Source of the DNA: Bdellovibrionales bacterium
GTDB lineage: Bacteria; Bdellovibrionota; Bacteriovoracia; Bacteriovoracales; Bacteriovoracaceae
Assembly: GCA_023250775.1 (NCBI GenBank)
Contig: JAHFAA010000154.1
Span: 1-8,307 of the forward strand
Direction: 5' to 3'
DNA: 8,307 bases
Each line of letters begins with the position of its first letter. Positions within the stretch are counted from its first letter, which is position 1. Under the pieces are notes generated by a model. It saw nothing but the letters and a program-made list of their open reading frames with translations. It was not told the DNA's origin and did not search any database. This document shows positions 1 to 6,471 of this stretch, one piece after another. The position numbers and the translations under genes were made by a program.

Positions 1-2
1 AC

Positions 3-527
3 CCACTTGAAGGCGGTGAAGGATCTCCAAGCACAACAACAAATCCCAATGGAATTGAAACCGTCACTCCTGGAGCGACCGCGACGCCAGGAATGGCGAC
101 AACTGTTGTGGGAAAGGATGGCAGCGTCACCGTGACAGACGCCGAAGGCCATACGGTCACGACGACTGCTGGCAGTGGTACAGGGACGGTGGATGGCAAT
201 GGCAATCCGCTGCCCACTCCTACTGGCGGCGCAGTCAAGTGGGACCCAGATCACCCAGCCTCAACTCCCACTCCAACTCCCACGCCCAGCATCCTTTCAA
301 TTCCCGCGCCCACCCCGGCAGTGGTCGATGGTATGAGTGATGCACAAACACTATGTAATAATATTTATCACGATGGAAGTTCCCCTATCCAGGCGGTGCG
401 CGAGCACGACGTTTGCCCAGCCGATTATGCCTGGGTGGGAGAAGTATCCCCCACTGCAGGGAGCAGCTTTAACTGCTGTATCTACATTAACCCAAACGGC
501 TCCGCCCATAAATTCCCGACGCCGTAA
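3..527 (+). CDS. 3' part of a Pro/Thr/Gly-rich, probably exported protein (partial)
   Basis: The reading frame is open from the left edge, so the true start lies outside the window; the first internal ATG (93) is not a convincing start because the same low-complexity composition continues upstream of it. The 174 visible residues fall into two parts. The first is rich in Thr, Pro and Gly and includes a TPTPTPTP run, typical of a flexible extracellular or periplasmic linker. The last 65 or so residues are more complex and carry four cysteines, two of them adjacent (NCCIYINPNG), suggesting a small disulfide-bonded domain. I do not recognise the family. The stop lies 16 bases before the phosphatase gene, so the two may be cotranscribed. 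Export is inferred from composition only, since the N-terminus is missing. Confidence 0.7.
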   Translation, partial: PLEGGEGSPSTTTNPNGIETVTPGATATPGMATTVVGKDGSVTVTDAEGHTVTTTAGSGTGTVDGNGNPLPTPTGGAVKWDPDHPASTPTPTPTPSILSIPAPTPAVVDGMSDAQTLCNNIYHDGSSPIQAVREHDVCPADYAWVGEVSPTAGSSFNCCIYINPNGSAHKFPTP

Positions 528-543
528 GGGATTGCGAGACTTC

Positions 544-1248
544 ATGAAATTATTTCTAGGCCTGTTTCTGCTGCTGTTACAATGTGAGCTTGCCTCGGCC
601 ACCATTAAAGAAGATTTTACCTCACCCGTTACCACCGATGCCAAATATGTTGTCATCGGAGGCTCCCTTACTCTGGTCACCGTCCTGGTGTTTAAAAAAC
701 AAATTGGGGACCCTTTCCAAAGCGAGACAGTTGAAGATAAACCGCTCGGTCATACTTCCACCTATGGTGATTTGGCCGGTCAACTTATCCCCAACGCCCT
801 TTACGTTTTGGGCGAATCTGTCGCCGGCATGAATGGCAACCCTGAAGGTTATCGCCGGGCCACAGGCATGTTTAAGGCCTCCCTATACTCCAGTGTCGTT
901 ACCAACGCTTTGAAATACACCGTTCGTGAGCAAAGGCCTAATCATGGGGCCCGCAATTCTTTTCCTTCAGGCCACACCACCACCGCCTTTGCCTTTGCAG
1001 GCTATGTTTTGGAAGAACATGGATGGCCATGGGGAGTTCCAGCCCTGGCCCTTGGCACCTTCGTAGGCTACAGCCGTATCAACGACAATAAACATTATCT
1101 TGACGACGTCGTTGCCGGCGCCACCATCGGTCTGGGCTACGGCATTGGCATTAGCAAAGTCGACCGAGGTAAAGGCAGTCATAACGTGACTTTTGCCCCC
1201 ATCTATGACCACGACACCAAAGGCATCGTCTGTGTCGCCGAATTCTAG
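544..1248 (+). CDS. PAP2-family phosphatase, exported
   Basis: This 234-residue protein carries the three signature motifs of the PAP2 (type 2 phosphatidic acid phosphatase) superfamily: K124-x6-R131-P132, P141-S-G-H144, and S177-R-x5-H184-x3-D188. In this family the motif-3 histidine is the phosphorylated nucleophile and the motif-2 histidine the acid/base. Residues 1-19 form a signal peptide ending in ASA, so the active site should face the periplasm; the substrate could be phosphatidic acid, phosphatidylglycerol phosphate, undecaprenyl pyrophosphate or lipid A phosphate, and the sequence does not decide which. The ATG at 544 is chosen because it begins this signal peptide; the frame is open upstream, but that part overlaps the preceding gene. 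An AAGGG at 526-530 is a slightly distant ribosome binding site. Hydrophobic stretches near 35-50, 145-156 and 165-177 are moderate for a membrane PAP2. The protein ends in a short strand with terminal Phe. Confidence 0.9.
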   Translation: MKLFLGLFLLLLQCELASATIKEDFTSPVTTDAKYVVIGGSLTLVTVLVFKKQIGDPFQSETVEDKPLGHTSTYGDLAGQLIPNALYVLGESVAGMNGNPEGYRRATGMFKASLYSSVVTNALKYTVREQRPNHGARNSFPSGHTTTAFAFAGYVLEEHGWPWGVPALALGTFVGYSRINDNKHYLDDVVAGATIGLGYGIGISKVDRGKGSHNVTFAPIYDHDTKGIVCVAEF

Positions 1249-1333
1249 CTCTGGACCTGTCAGTTCTTTGTAAAATCTCAAGTTTTAACAGGTAAACTCC
1301 ATTTCCTTTTTACCCGGTCACTGGCAATTAATT

Positions 1334-1346
1334 TAACCCAGGGTTA
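1334..1346. repeat. short palindrome upstream of the 363-residue protein gene
   Basis: TAACCCAGGGTTA is a perfect 6+1+6 dyad ending 12 bases before the ATG at 1359. It follows an AT-rich stretch (attaattt). It could be a small operator or simply chance; its GGG part is also the only weak candidate for a ribosome binding site in front of this gene. No clear promoter or terminator is visible in the 110-base gap 1249-1358. Confidence 0.3.
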
Positions 1347-1358
1347 GAACCTGCACCT

Positions 1359-2450
1359 ATGAAAAAACTCCTTTTGTTACTCACATTGAGCTTAATCTGT
1401 GCCCAGGCGAACGCCTTAGAAACCGATCAGTACATGGCCTGGGGAAAAGATCTTAAGGATGCCACCGCAGACTTAAACAACTATTTCAATCAGAACCTTG
1501 AAAGAACCGTGGGGCGAATCAATGCCGACCCGACCTTGGTAAGCAAGAGCTGTGAAGATGCCACGGTTGATGTGCTCAAAGAATATCATGCTTTCTGGTT
1601 TGGCGAGCGGATTGAAAATTGGATTTTGCAGAATGCCGAGATCCAAAAACTTCCCGACTACAGCAGCTTGACCCGCATGGAGGCCATTAAACAATCCATC
1701 TATCGAGACGTCTTTAAATTTCGTGCTAAAATTTTGGGCTACAATATCCGCATTGGCGATGTGAATCTGGGCATCGACAAAATGGGCCACTTCAGTTCCG
1801 TTGGTTTGTCGTACTATATCCTGATGCTCAAGGCCGCTCGAAAAGAGCACGTCAATCCTAACGATGTGCTGACCTATCTGACTCAGATTCAATCAGGCAA
1901 GATTCAATTTCCGCTGCATGATGCTCGCGTCGATGCCGTCAATGCCGCCATCGCCTGGGGCGTGCATATGGAAAATTGGTGGTGGGGTTACGCCGTCTCT
2001 GACACCTTTTCTTTTGCCGATCTCGAGGCCAACTACCAAGGCCTTTTGTTCTCTCTCAATATCTGTAATGGCCCCCATCCTTATATGAAAAAAGAAAATG
2101 GCATCTTTGTGGTCAATAAGGAGCGCCCGATCGATTTAAGAGAGTACATCAATCCTATGTATGATGAGACCTACAATCCCTCTCATTACCAAAGCAAAAT
2201 CTATCACACGATAAAACCCTACTTACGCGAGTACTGCACACTCAGAGATACTGATGAGGTGAAATCTGAATTTTCAAATTACAATAAGTTAATGCAAAAA
2301 TCCGGCATCAGCTATTCCATGCAATACCTTGATTTCCTTCGCACCACCAAGATAAATCCCAACTCAAATAAGTATTTTTTGAACGATCCTGCTCGCGCAA
2401 AACAAACCATGGATTTCGTGTGTAAATCCAATGTCGAGCCAAAAATCTAA
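1359..2450 (+). CDS. exported protein of unknown function with a DKxxHF motif
   Basis: I do not recognise this 363-residue protein with certainty. Residues 1-19 are a clear signal peptide (MKKLL, leucine core, ANA cleavage), so the mature protein is periplasmic or outer-membrane associated. The centre holds two conspicuous patches: GIDKMGHFSSVG (D140, K141, H144), followed by a hydrophobic helix, and then GVHMENWWWGYAVSD (E205, D215) leading into FADLEANYQGLLF (D221, N225, G228). The spacing of a DKxxHF motif before a D-x-x-x-N-x-x-G helix resembles DUF2279/YfiM-like proteins, but this one is much longer and the likeness is tentative. The mature part has four cysteines (C65, C236, C293, C355), which could form two disulfides. 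The long C-terminal part (about 240-363) is charged and polar. The ribosome binding site is weak. Gaps of 110 and 334 bases isolate it from both neighbours. Confidence 0.85.
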   Translation: MKKLLLLLTLSLICAQANALETDQYMAWGKDLKDATADLNNYFNQNLERTVGRINADPTLVSKSCEDATVDVLKEYHAFWFGERIENWILQNAEIQKLPDYSSLTRMEAIKQSIYRDVFKFRAKILGYNIRIGDVNLGIDKMGHFSSVGLSYYILMLKAARKEHVNPNDVLTYLTQIQSGKIQFPLHDARVDAVNAAIAWGVHMENWWWGYAVSDTFSFADLEANYQGLLFSLNICNGPHPYMKKENGIFVVNKERPIDLREYINPMYDETYNPSHYQSKIYHTIKPYLREYCTLRDTDEVKSEFSNYNKLMQKSGISYSMQYLDFLRTTKINPNSNKYFLNDPARAKQTMDFVCKSNVEPKI

Positions 2451-2541
2451 GGCACTTTTCAGACGAAATCTGTAGATTCCCAGCAAAATTATTGGGCCGG
2501 AAAAAAGTTGAATTAAGCTCGCGTGACGACTCAGAAATCAC

Positions 2542-2575
2542 CCAATTTTGATCATCCAAGTTTGCGCAAAATTGG
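2542..2575. repeat. 9-bp inverted repeat around a TTTGCGCAAA palindrome
   Basis: CCAATTTTG (2542-2550) and CAAAATTGG (2567-2575) are perfect inverted copies separated by 16 bases. The right part overlaps a second, perfect 10-base palindrome, TTTGCGCAAA (2561-2570), and a TGATCA palindrome sits at 2549-2554. Overlapping dyads of this kind are typical of operators bound by dimeric regulators, but no regulator is encoded nearby. Confidence 0.4.
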
Positions 2576-2609
2576 CCCGCCGTTTAGGATGAGGAACGAA
2601 GTTTTTAGA

Positions 2610-2675
2610 TTTTTCAGATGTGATGTTGGACGTTCGCTCAAAGTAGTATGTAAGCAAAAATCAAAATCTGAAAAA
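2610..2675. repeat. 10-bp inverted repeat with 46-base spacer
   Basis: TTTTTCAGAT (2610-2619) and ATCTGAAAAA (2666-2675) are perfect inverted copies. The left arm is itself half of a near-tandem pair, TTTTTAGAT then TTTTCAGAT (2602-2619), and TTTTCAGA also occurs at 2456-2463. The sequence is AT-rich, so part of this may be chance; as RNA it could form a long-range stem closing a 46-base loop. Confidence 0.35.
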
Positions 2676-2697
2676 ACCGGACTCCCAAGATTGTTTT

Positions 2698-2749
2698 TAA
2701 GAGTGCTTTAGAGTTTCGCTCTAAAGTAAGGCCTCGCCCTCATCTCTTA
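2698..2749 (+). promoter_or_regulatory. nested hairpins in the operon leader
   Basis: A perfect 8-bp hairpin, CTTTAGAG with loop TTTCG and CTCTAAAG (2706-2726), lies inside an outer pair TAAGAG (2698-2703) and CTCTTA (2744-2749). There is no U-run after either stem, so this is not a standard intrinsic terminator. It ends 35 bases before the start codon of the VWA gene and may be a 5' leader fold that sets mRNA stability or translation. Confidence 0.35.
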
Positions 2750-2761
2750 GACGCTTGGTGT

Positions 2762-2783
2762 GCCGTCCCAATAAGGACACGGC
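2762..2783 (+). promoter_or_regulatory. possible hairpin over the ribosome binding site of the VWA gene
   Basis: The ribosome binding site AAGGA (2773-2777) lies 7 bases before the ATG at 2785. Its GGA can pair with TCC at 2766-2768, and CGGC (2780-2783) with GCCG (2762-2765), giving a 7-bp stem with a 2-base bulge and a CAATAA loop. The fold would partly hide the site and so lower translation until opened. The same AAGGA supports the ATG at 2785 over an upstream TTG in the same frame (2755). Confidence 0.4.
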
Positions 2784-2784
2784 C

Positions 2785-3999
2785 ATGGTTTTTTTAGCAA
2801 GCTTGAAATTTTTTGCAAAGAAAAATTTCATTCTACTCTCTCTCGCATTAGGTTTGTTTGGTTGTAACCAACAAGAGTTTTATCAGAAGGATAATCTGGT
2901 ACCACTTGCCAAGGCAACACCCACACCATCCGCTGCGATCAACACGGATCTCAACGCTGACGACATCGCCAATCTGGTGGACACTTCTTCTGGGTCAGGT
3001 TCATCTGATCCATCTTCATCATCTGGCGGCACTGGTTCCAATGTCGGAACTGGCGATCAGGGCGGCAGCTTAAGTGGTTCTGGAAGTGGTGACAATTCCA
3101 CTGGTTCCAATTCAGGAAGTGGAACCGGTACAGGTGCATCTTCGTGCACACCGATCTCGGAAGTTGAGCGTTATACACAAAATGAAACCAGCACAAGCAA
3201 GGTTGATATTTTGTGGGTAATGGACAACTCAGGCTCTATGGCCAATGAGCAAGATGCTTTGGCCCGTAACTTTGATTCTTTCATTAATGGTTTTCTCGCA
3301 AGAAACGTAGACTTCCGCATGGCCATCACCACAACTGATGCCAGCAGCACACTTCGCGACGGTAAGTTAATTGGTCGCGTGCTGACTTCAGCTGATGCAG
3401 CTGCCAATGAGGCCGCCTTTAAGAGCGACTTCAAGACCTACATCAAGGTTGGTACTGGTGGAAGCGGAATTGAGAAAGGATTGCACACCTCTGCTTCTTT
3501 CCTCACAAAGAATGGCGGCACTTTCCTTCGCCCGGATGCCAAACTCGTCATTGTCTATATTTCTGATGAGCAAGATCAATCAAGTGAAAGCGTCACTAAC
3601 TTACTCAATAGTATTAGTGGTCATAAAAGCAGTCTCGCCGGTCTCCGAACCTACTCCATTGTAACAACCGTACTCGTCGGCAATGAGTGGGAAACAATCG
3701 GCACTCGATACATGGATGTTGCTAACCGAACAGCTGGTGTCGTAGGCGACATTCACGAAGATTTCTATCAGCTTCTGACCAACATTGGTGACAGTATTAT
3801 TGACCTGATTGAAAACTTTGCCGTCTCACATGACCCAATCAGTGGTTCTCTCGGCGTCACTGTGAATGGTGTGGTTCAAACTCAAGGATGGTCATTTACT
3901 TCAACCGATCGTTTGGTGAAGTTTGATAATAACTTCGTACCCGCCCCCGGCGCTCAAATTGAAATTACTTATCAAGCATGTCAGGGAGCAAATCCATGA
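2785..3999 (+). CDS. VWA-domain lipoprotein, CglB-like candidate adhesin
   Basis: This 404-residue protein begins with a lipoprotein signal peptide and lipobox LFGC with Cys27; Asn at +2 favours transport to the outer membrane. A flexible Ser/Gly/Thr-rich linker covers about residues 66-120. A von Willebrand A domain follows (about 138-345) with an intact metal-ion site: D147-x-S149-x-S151, T224 in TGGSGIEKG, and D261 in YISDEQD. A beta-rich tail (about 348-400) follows the domain. C121 and C399 flank the whole folded part and may form a disulfide. Length and layout resemble Myxococcus CglB, the VWA lipoprotein adhesin of gliding focal adhesions (established knowledge). Its place at the head of an operon with barrel, TPR and motor genes fits that role. 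The homology is judged by architecture, so generic VWA lipoprotein remains the safe name. Confidence 0.88.
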   Translation: MVFLASLKFFAKKNFILLSLALGLFGCNQQEFYQKDNLVPLAKATPTPSAAINTDLNADDIANLVDTSSGSGSSDPSSSSGGTGSNVGTGDQGGSLSGSGSGDNSTGSNSGSGTGTGASSCTPISEVERYTQNETSTSKVDILWVMDNSGSMANEQDALARNFDSFINGFLARNVDFRMAITTTDASSTLRDGKLIGRVLTSADAAANEAAFKSDFKTYIKVGTGGSGIEKGLHTSASFLTKNGGTFLRPDAKLVIVYISDEQDQSSESVTNLLNSISGHKSSLAGLRTYSIVTTVLVGNEWETIGTRYMDVANRTAGVVGDIHEDFYQLLTNIGDSIIDLIENFAVSHDPISGSLGVTVNGVVQTQGWSFTSTDRLVKFDNNFVPAPGAQIEITYQACQGANP

Positions 4000-4688
4000 A
4001 GTATCTCATCACCTTGTTCTGTCTCTCGTTCTTCCTATCCGTAGGGTCCCGCTCATCCGAGCGGGACCTCTACGATTTTAGGTGGCTTGATCAGGACAAA
4101 AAAGTTTACGTTCTTCAAAATAAAGAATACGTAAAAAAACATACTTTCTACGGCGACTTCTCATTGTTGAAAGGCCTGAGCTCTGACTACCAAGACACCT
4201 CCGGTTTTCAGGTTCGCTCGGGCTACTATTTCAGTGAAGAGTGGGCCTTTGAACTTACCTTGACTGATTACAGTAATAAAAACAATACCACCATGGATAA
4301 CCTTCAACGCATTAACGGGGTCGTCCCTTTTGTTCGAAAAATTGAACAGACCTATGGTGGTGGTGTGATCTGGGCACCTTTCTACGGAAAGGTGAATACC
4401 TTTAATAAGATTTTCTACTTCGATTGGTATTTTGGTCTTGAAGTCCTGCAAATGAAGGCCTCCAGCAATGCCAACAGCGCCACGAACCCAAACTCCAATG
4501 CCTTTGATGATGAAACTTTCACAGGGGCCATGGCGAAAACCGGCCTTAAATTTCACATCAACCGCAACTGGCATATTGGCCTGGAATTACAAAATACTTA
4601 TTACAAGGCCAAGGGGCCGATTCCTGGCGCCCCTAAGAGATATGAAACAAACCGTGATGTGCTCCTTGGCATCGGCTTTTCATTTTAA
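3996..4688 (+). CDS. outer-membrane beta-barrel protein, GltA/GltB/CglE-like
   Basis: This 230-residue protein has a signal peptide (about 1-19) and many alternating hydrophobic strands, and ends in DVLLGIGFSF, a terminal strand with a final Phe as expected for BamA-assembled barrels. The patch VIWAPFYGKVNTFNKIFYFDWYF (within 124-146, only key positions A127, P128, Y130, G131, K132, F136, D143) resembles the small barrel family found in myxobacteria and bdellovibrios, several members of which belong to the gliding machinery (Glt outer-membrane parts, CglE). The start is the ATG at 3996, which overlaps the stop of the VWA gene (ATGA) and has a GGGAG at 3984-3988; an in-frame ATG at 3978 would spoil the signal peptide. 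The overlap implies translational coupling. A strong hairpin covers codons 16-26. Confidence 0.85.
   Translation: MKYLITLFCLSFFLSVGSRSSERDLYDFRWLDQDKKVYVLQNKEYVKKHTFYGDFSLLKGLSSDYQDTSGFQVRSGYYFSEEWAFELTLTDYSNKNNTTMDNLQRINGVVPFVRKIEQTYGGGVIWAPFYGKVNTFNKIFYFDWYFGLEVLQMKASSNANSATNPNSNAFDDETFTGAMAKTGLKFHINRNWHIGLELQNTYYKAKGPIPGAPKRYETNRDVLLGIGFSF
4041..4073 (+). promoter_or_regulatory. strong GC-rich hairpin inside the start of the barrel gene
   Basis: GGTCCCGCTC (4045-4054) and GAGCGGGACC (4059-4068) form a perfect 10-bp stem with a 4-base loop, ATCC. A G-T wobble and GTA/TAC (4041-4043 with 4071-4073, past one bulged C) can extend it. It encodes the region around the signal peptide cleavage site. 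A short ATTTTA follows, but no real U-run, so it is not a clean terminator. It could slow ribosomes, protect the mRNA from decay, or adjust VWA versus barrel expression. Confidence 0.5.
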
Positions 4689-4703
4689 AACGGGAGTAAC
4701 ACT

Positions 4704-6164
4704 GTGATTAAGCTCATGATCATTCTTATCTTTTTTTGTGCAGGAATCGTTGAGGCACAGCAGGCCCCTTTGGATAAGGCCTTCGACCTTTACATGACCA
4801 ACAAAGCACAAAAGAATGAATGGATCGCCTACGAGATGATGACGGCGCAATATTTTTTTGTGGCCTCCATTTTTGCCAAACGCCATATCTTAACCAAAGG
4901 CGAGCACTCTTCAATTTTTGAAGAGGCCTTGGATACCATCTCCACCAAGGCCGGTCTTGAAGCGTTGAGTGACTTGCCCGATGAAACCATGCAGAGGACC
5001 ACCGGGGCCACCATGTCGCTGGTTTTAGGTCTTCGCAGGTTCAACGAAAAAAATTATCAAGCGGCGATCAATGCTGTGAAAGATATCTCACCTTTTAATC
5101 GCTTCTATCCTGAGGCGCAGATGATTATCGGCCCATCCTCATACTTTCTCGGTCTGAAGGACGAGGTGGTCGCCCAGGCCTATCTCGCCTGCGAGCAGTC
5201 GGCAGACAGAATGGCAAAAAGTGCTTCGCATGAAAAATTGCGCCGATACTACGAATTGATTCGTGAAAATTGTCTGATTCATCAAGCACGCCAGTCCTAT
5301 GCCAAAACAAATTTTGCCACCTCGACTCTGCAATATGAAAAGATCGATAAGCAAAGTTATCGCTGGCCTTATGTGATCGTGGAACGTGCCTGGTCAAGCT
5401 TCCAATCGAAAGATTACAATCGCGCTCTCGGTCTTGTCGCCACCTATGGTTCGCCTCTCTTAGAGAGTTATTTTTTTCCTGAGGCCGAAGTTCTCAAGGC
5501 ACTCTCGTACCATCACCTTTGCCTCTATGACGATGCTCTGCAAGTGATCGATCACTACTACCAGGAATACAAACCTAAAAGCGAGGCCCTTCGCAAGGTC
5601 ATTGACGACAATAAAAATACTTCCGATTTTTTTCTTAACCTGATGTTTGAAGAACGCAGTGAGAGAGAAAAGGTCGGGCCTTTCGTTGCCGGCCTGGCCA
5701 TTCAAATTCGTAAGGAAGTTAAATTTAATTTGGATTTGATTACCCTCCGTCGCGCTGAAGAGGAGTTGGTTTCTGTTTCCAAATGGCCCGATCACCCCAT
5801 GAAAAAAGATATTACCTATGAAATCATGGGAATGATTGCCCACTTGAAGAAGAAGATGAATTTTTACGTGATGGAAAGAATGGTCAATTTCGTTAATGAG
5901 ATTCACCGTGGTAGCTATGCCATGTTCAATATCAAGCTTGACCTCTTAAGCAAAAAACGCGACCTGCTCTATAAGGGTGAAAAGTTGGTTGCCGATCGTG
6001 CCCGCGGTGAGGCCCAGAATGTGCAACGCCGACCAGACCAACATTTTTATACTTTCACCGGCGAGTTCTGGGCGGATGAGCTCGGTGATTACTCTTTTGG
6101 TTTGAAAAGTAATTGTGAGACACAAAATAATCGAACTGCTGCAACAGGAGGAGTCCAAAAATGA
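4704..6164 (+). CDS. exported TPR-type protein, GltC/GltE(AglT)-like
   Basis: This 486-residue protein starts with GTG at 4704, preceded by GGGAG 7 bases upstream; an ATG at 4716 is possible but poorly spaced. Residues 1-18 are a signal peptide (IVEA|QQ). Helical pairs of TPR type are seen at about 105-130 (NEKNYQAAINAV), 195-215, 222-247 (ERAWSSFQSKDYNRALGLV) and 257-288 (PEAEVLKALSYHHLCLYDDALQ). The segment W221-P-Y through C273 resembles TPR proteins of gliding clusters. The C-terminal half is helical and charged, ending with FTGEFWADELGDYSFGLKSNC, whose last Cys471 may pair with another of the mature cysteines. The expected role is a periplasmic scaffold between motor and outer-membrane barrel. 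The gene follows the barrel gene after 15 bases and overlaps the next by 4. Confidence 0.8.
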   Translation: MIKLMIILIFFCAGIVEAQQAPLDKAFDLYMTNKAQKNEWIAYEMMTAQYFFVASIFAKRHILTKGEHSSIFEEALDTISTKAGLEALSDLPDETMQRTTGATMSLVLGLRRFNEKNYQAAINAVKDISPFNRFYPEAQMIIGPSSYFLGLKDEVVAQAYLACEQSADRMAKSASHEKLRRYYELIRENCLIHQARQSYAKTNFATSTLQYEKIDKQSYRWPYVIVERAWSSFQSKDYNRALGLVATYGSPLLESYFFPEAEVLKALSYHHLCLYDDALQVIDHYYQEYKPKSEALRKVIDDNKNTSDFFLNLMFEERSEREKVGPFVAGLAIQIRKEVKFNLDLITLRRAEEELVSVSKWPDHPMKKDITYEIMGMIAHLKKKMNFYVMERMVNFVNEIHRGSYAMFNIKLDLLSKKRDLLYKGEKLVADRARGEAQNVQRRPDQHFYTFTGEFWADELGDYSFGLKSNCETQNNRTAATGGVQK

Positions 6165-6424
6165 AAACTCTTTTAATTCTCCTCCTTGGAATGCAGATCG
6201 CAGTGGCAGCAGAAAAAAATAAATCGCCCAAAGAGGCGCCGGTTTCCTATCAGTATAAGAAATACGAGCACTTCGATTTAGGCGACCTGGAAGTGCAAGG
6301 TAATATCGTGGCCCCTGGTGACCTTTCGATCAAAGGGCGTTCGGCCCAACTCATTGACCGCACGCTTGATATCAGGGTCGACTTTAATCAACAGATGCGC
6401 AGTGATGTGCTTGATTTAAGGTAG
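6161..6424 (+). CDS. small exported protein of unknown function in the motor operon
   Basis: This 87-residue protein has a clear signal peptide (about 1-17, MKTLLILLLG core, AVA cleavage) and a strong ribosome binding site, AGGAGGAG at 6146-6153. Its ATG overlaps the TPR gene's stop (ATGA), implying coupled translation. The mature part, about 70 residues, is soluble and probably beta-rich, with the patch FDLGDLEVQGNIVAPGDLSI (38-57) as its most distinctive stretch. There is no cysteine, no lipobox and no membrane segment. I do not recognise a named family. Its position between the periplasmic scaffold and the TolQ-type channel suggests a periplasmic adaptor of the same machine; that is inference. 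It is a confident gene despite its size, because of its signal peptide, start signals and overlap. Confidence 0.82.
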   Translation: MKTLLILLLGMQIAVAAEKNKSPKEAPVSYQYKKYEHFDLGDLEVQGNIVAPGDLSIKGRSAQLIDRTLDIRVDFNQQMRSDVLDLR

Positions 6425-6452
6425 AAAATTAGGCCCACGTAATACCTATTCG

Positions 6453-6471
6453 TTTACTCAAGTTAAGTAAA
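6453..6471. promoter_or_regulatory. 19-base imperfect palindrome in the gap before the TolQ-type gene
   Basis: TTTACTCAAGTTAAGTAAA reads as its own reverse complement apart from the central base and one mismatched pair (6459/6465). It lies in the 89-base gap 6425-6513, the only sizeable gap in an otherwise overlapping operon, and 42 bases before the ATG. It may be an operator or part of an internal promoter for the motor genes; no good -35/-10 pair with normal spacing was found, and there is no terminator. Confidence 0.4.

Larger units (their letters stand above)
2451..2784 (+). other. gene-free leader region with inverted repeats, upstream of the operon
   Basis: These 334 bases separate the isolated 363-residue gene from the tight eight-gene operon. 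They hold no convincing gene: the longest plus-strand frame (2523-2711) has no family signature and no good start. Inverted repeats occur along the stretch: CCAATTTTG/CAAAATTGG (2542-2550 and 2567-2575), TTTTTCAGAT/ATCTGAAAAA (2610-2619 and 2666-2675), CTTTAGAG/CTCTAAAG (2706-2713 and 2719-2726), and an outer TAAGAG/CTCTTA pair (2698-2703 and 2744-2749) that encloses the third. I found no promoter with good -35 and -10 boxes, so the transcription start cannot be placed. The region is most likely a promoter plus structured 5' leader, or it may include a small RNA. Confidence 0.45.

Noticed and set aside
337..543. Longer version of the PAP2 gene starting at 337
   Set aside because: The frame is open, but the added 69 residues overlap the preceding gene and would bury the signal peptide that begins at 544.
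1255..1293. ACCTGT/ACAGGT inverted repeat after the PAP2 gene as a terminator
   Set aside because: The stem is only 6 bp with a 27-base loop and no T-run follows.
2460..2478. Terminator after the 363-residue gene
   Set aside because: Only very short dyads (CAGA/TCTG, AATCT/AGATT) with no following T-run are seen.
2308..2559. Minus-strand open frame across the end of the 363-residue gene
   Set aside because: It overlaps a convincing gene with a signal peptide and shows no family features; the same holds for the other minus-strand frames in the window.
2626..2652. Sigma-70-type promoter in the leader (TTGGAC and TATGTA)
   Set aside because: Only about half of the consensus bases match in each box and the spacing is 15 bases, so it is not better than background.
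2523..2711. Possible small plus-strand gene in the leader
   Set aside because: It has no ribosome binding site, no signal peptide and no domain; the composition is that of non-coding AT-rich DNA with repeats.
4925..4952. GGCCTTGG/CCAAGGCC inverted repeat within the TPR gene
   Set aside because: An 8-bp stem with a 12-base loop is expected a couple of times by chance in a window of this size, and GGCC-containing codon pairs are frequent here.
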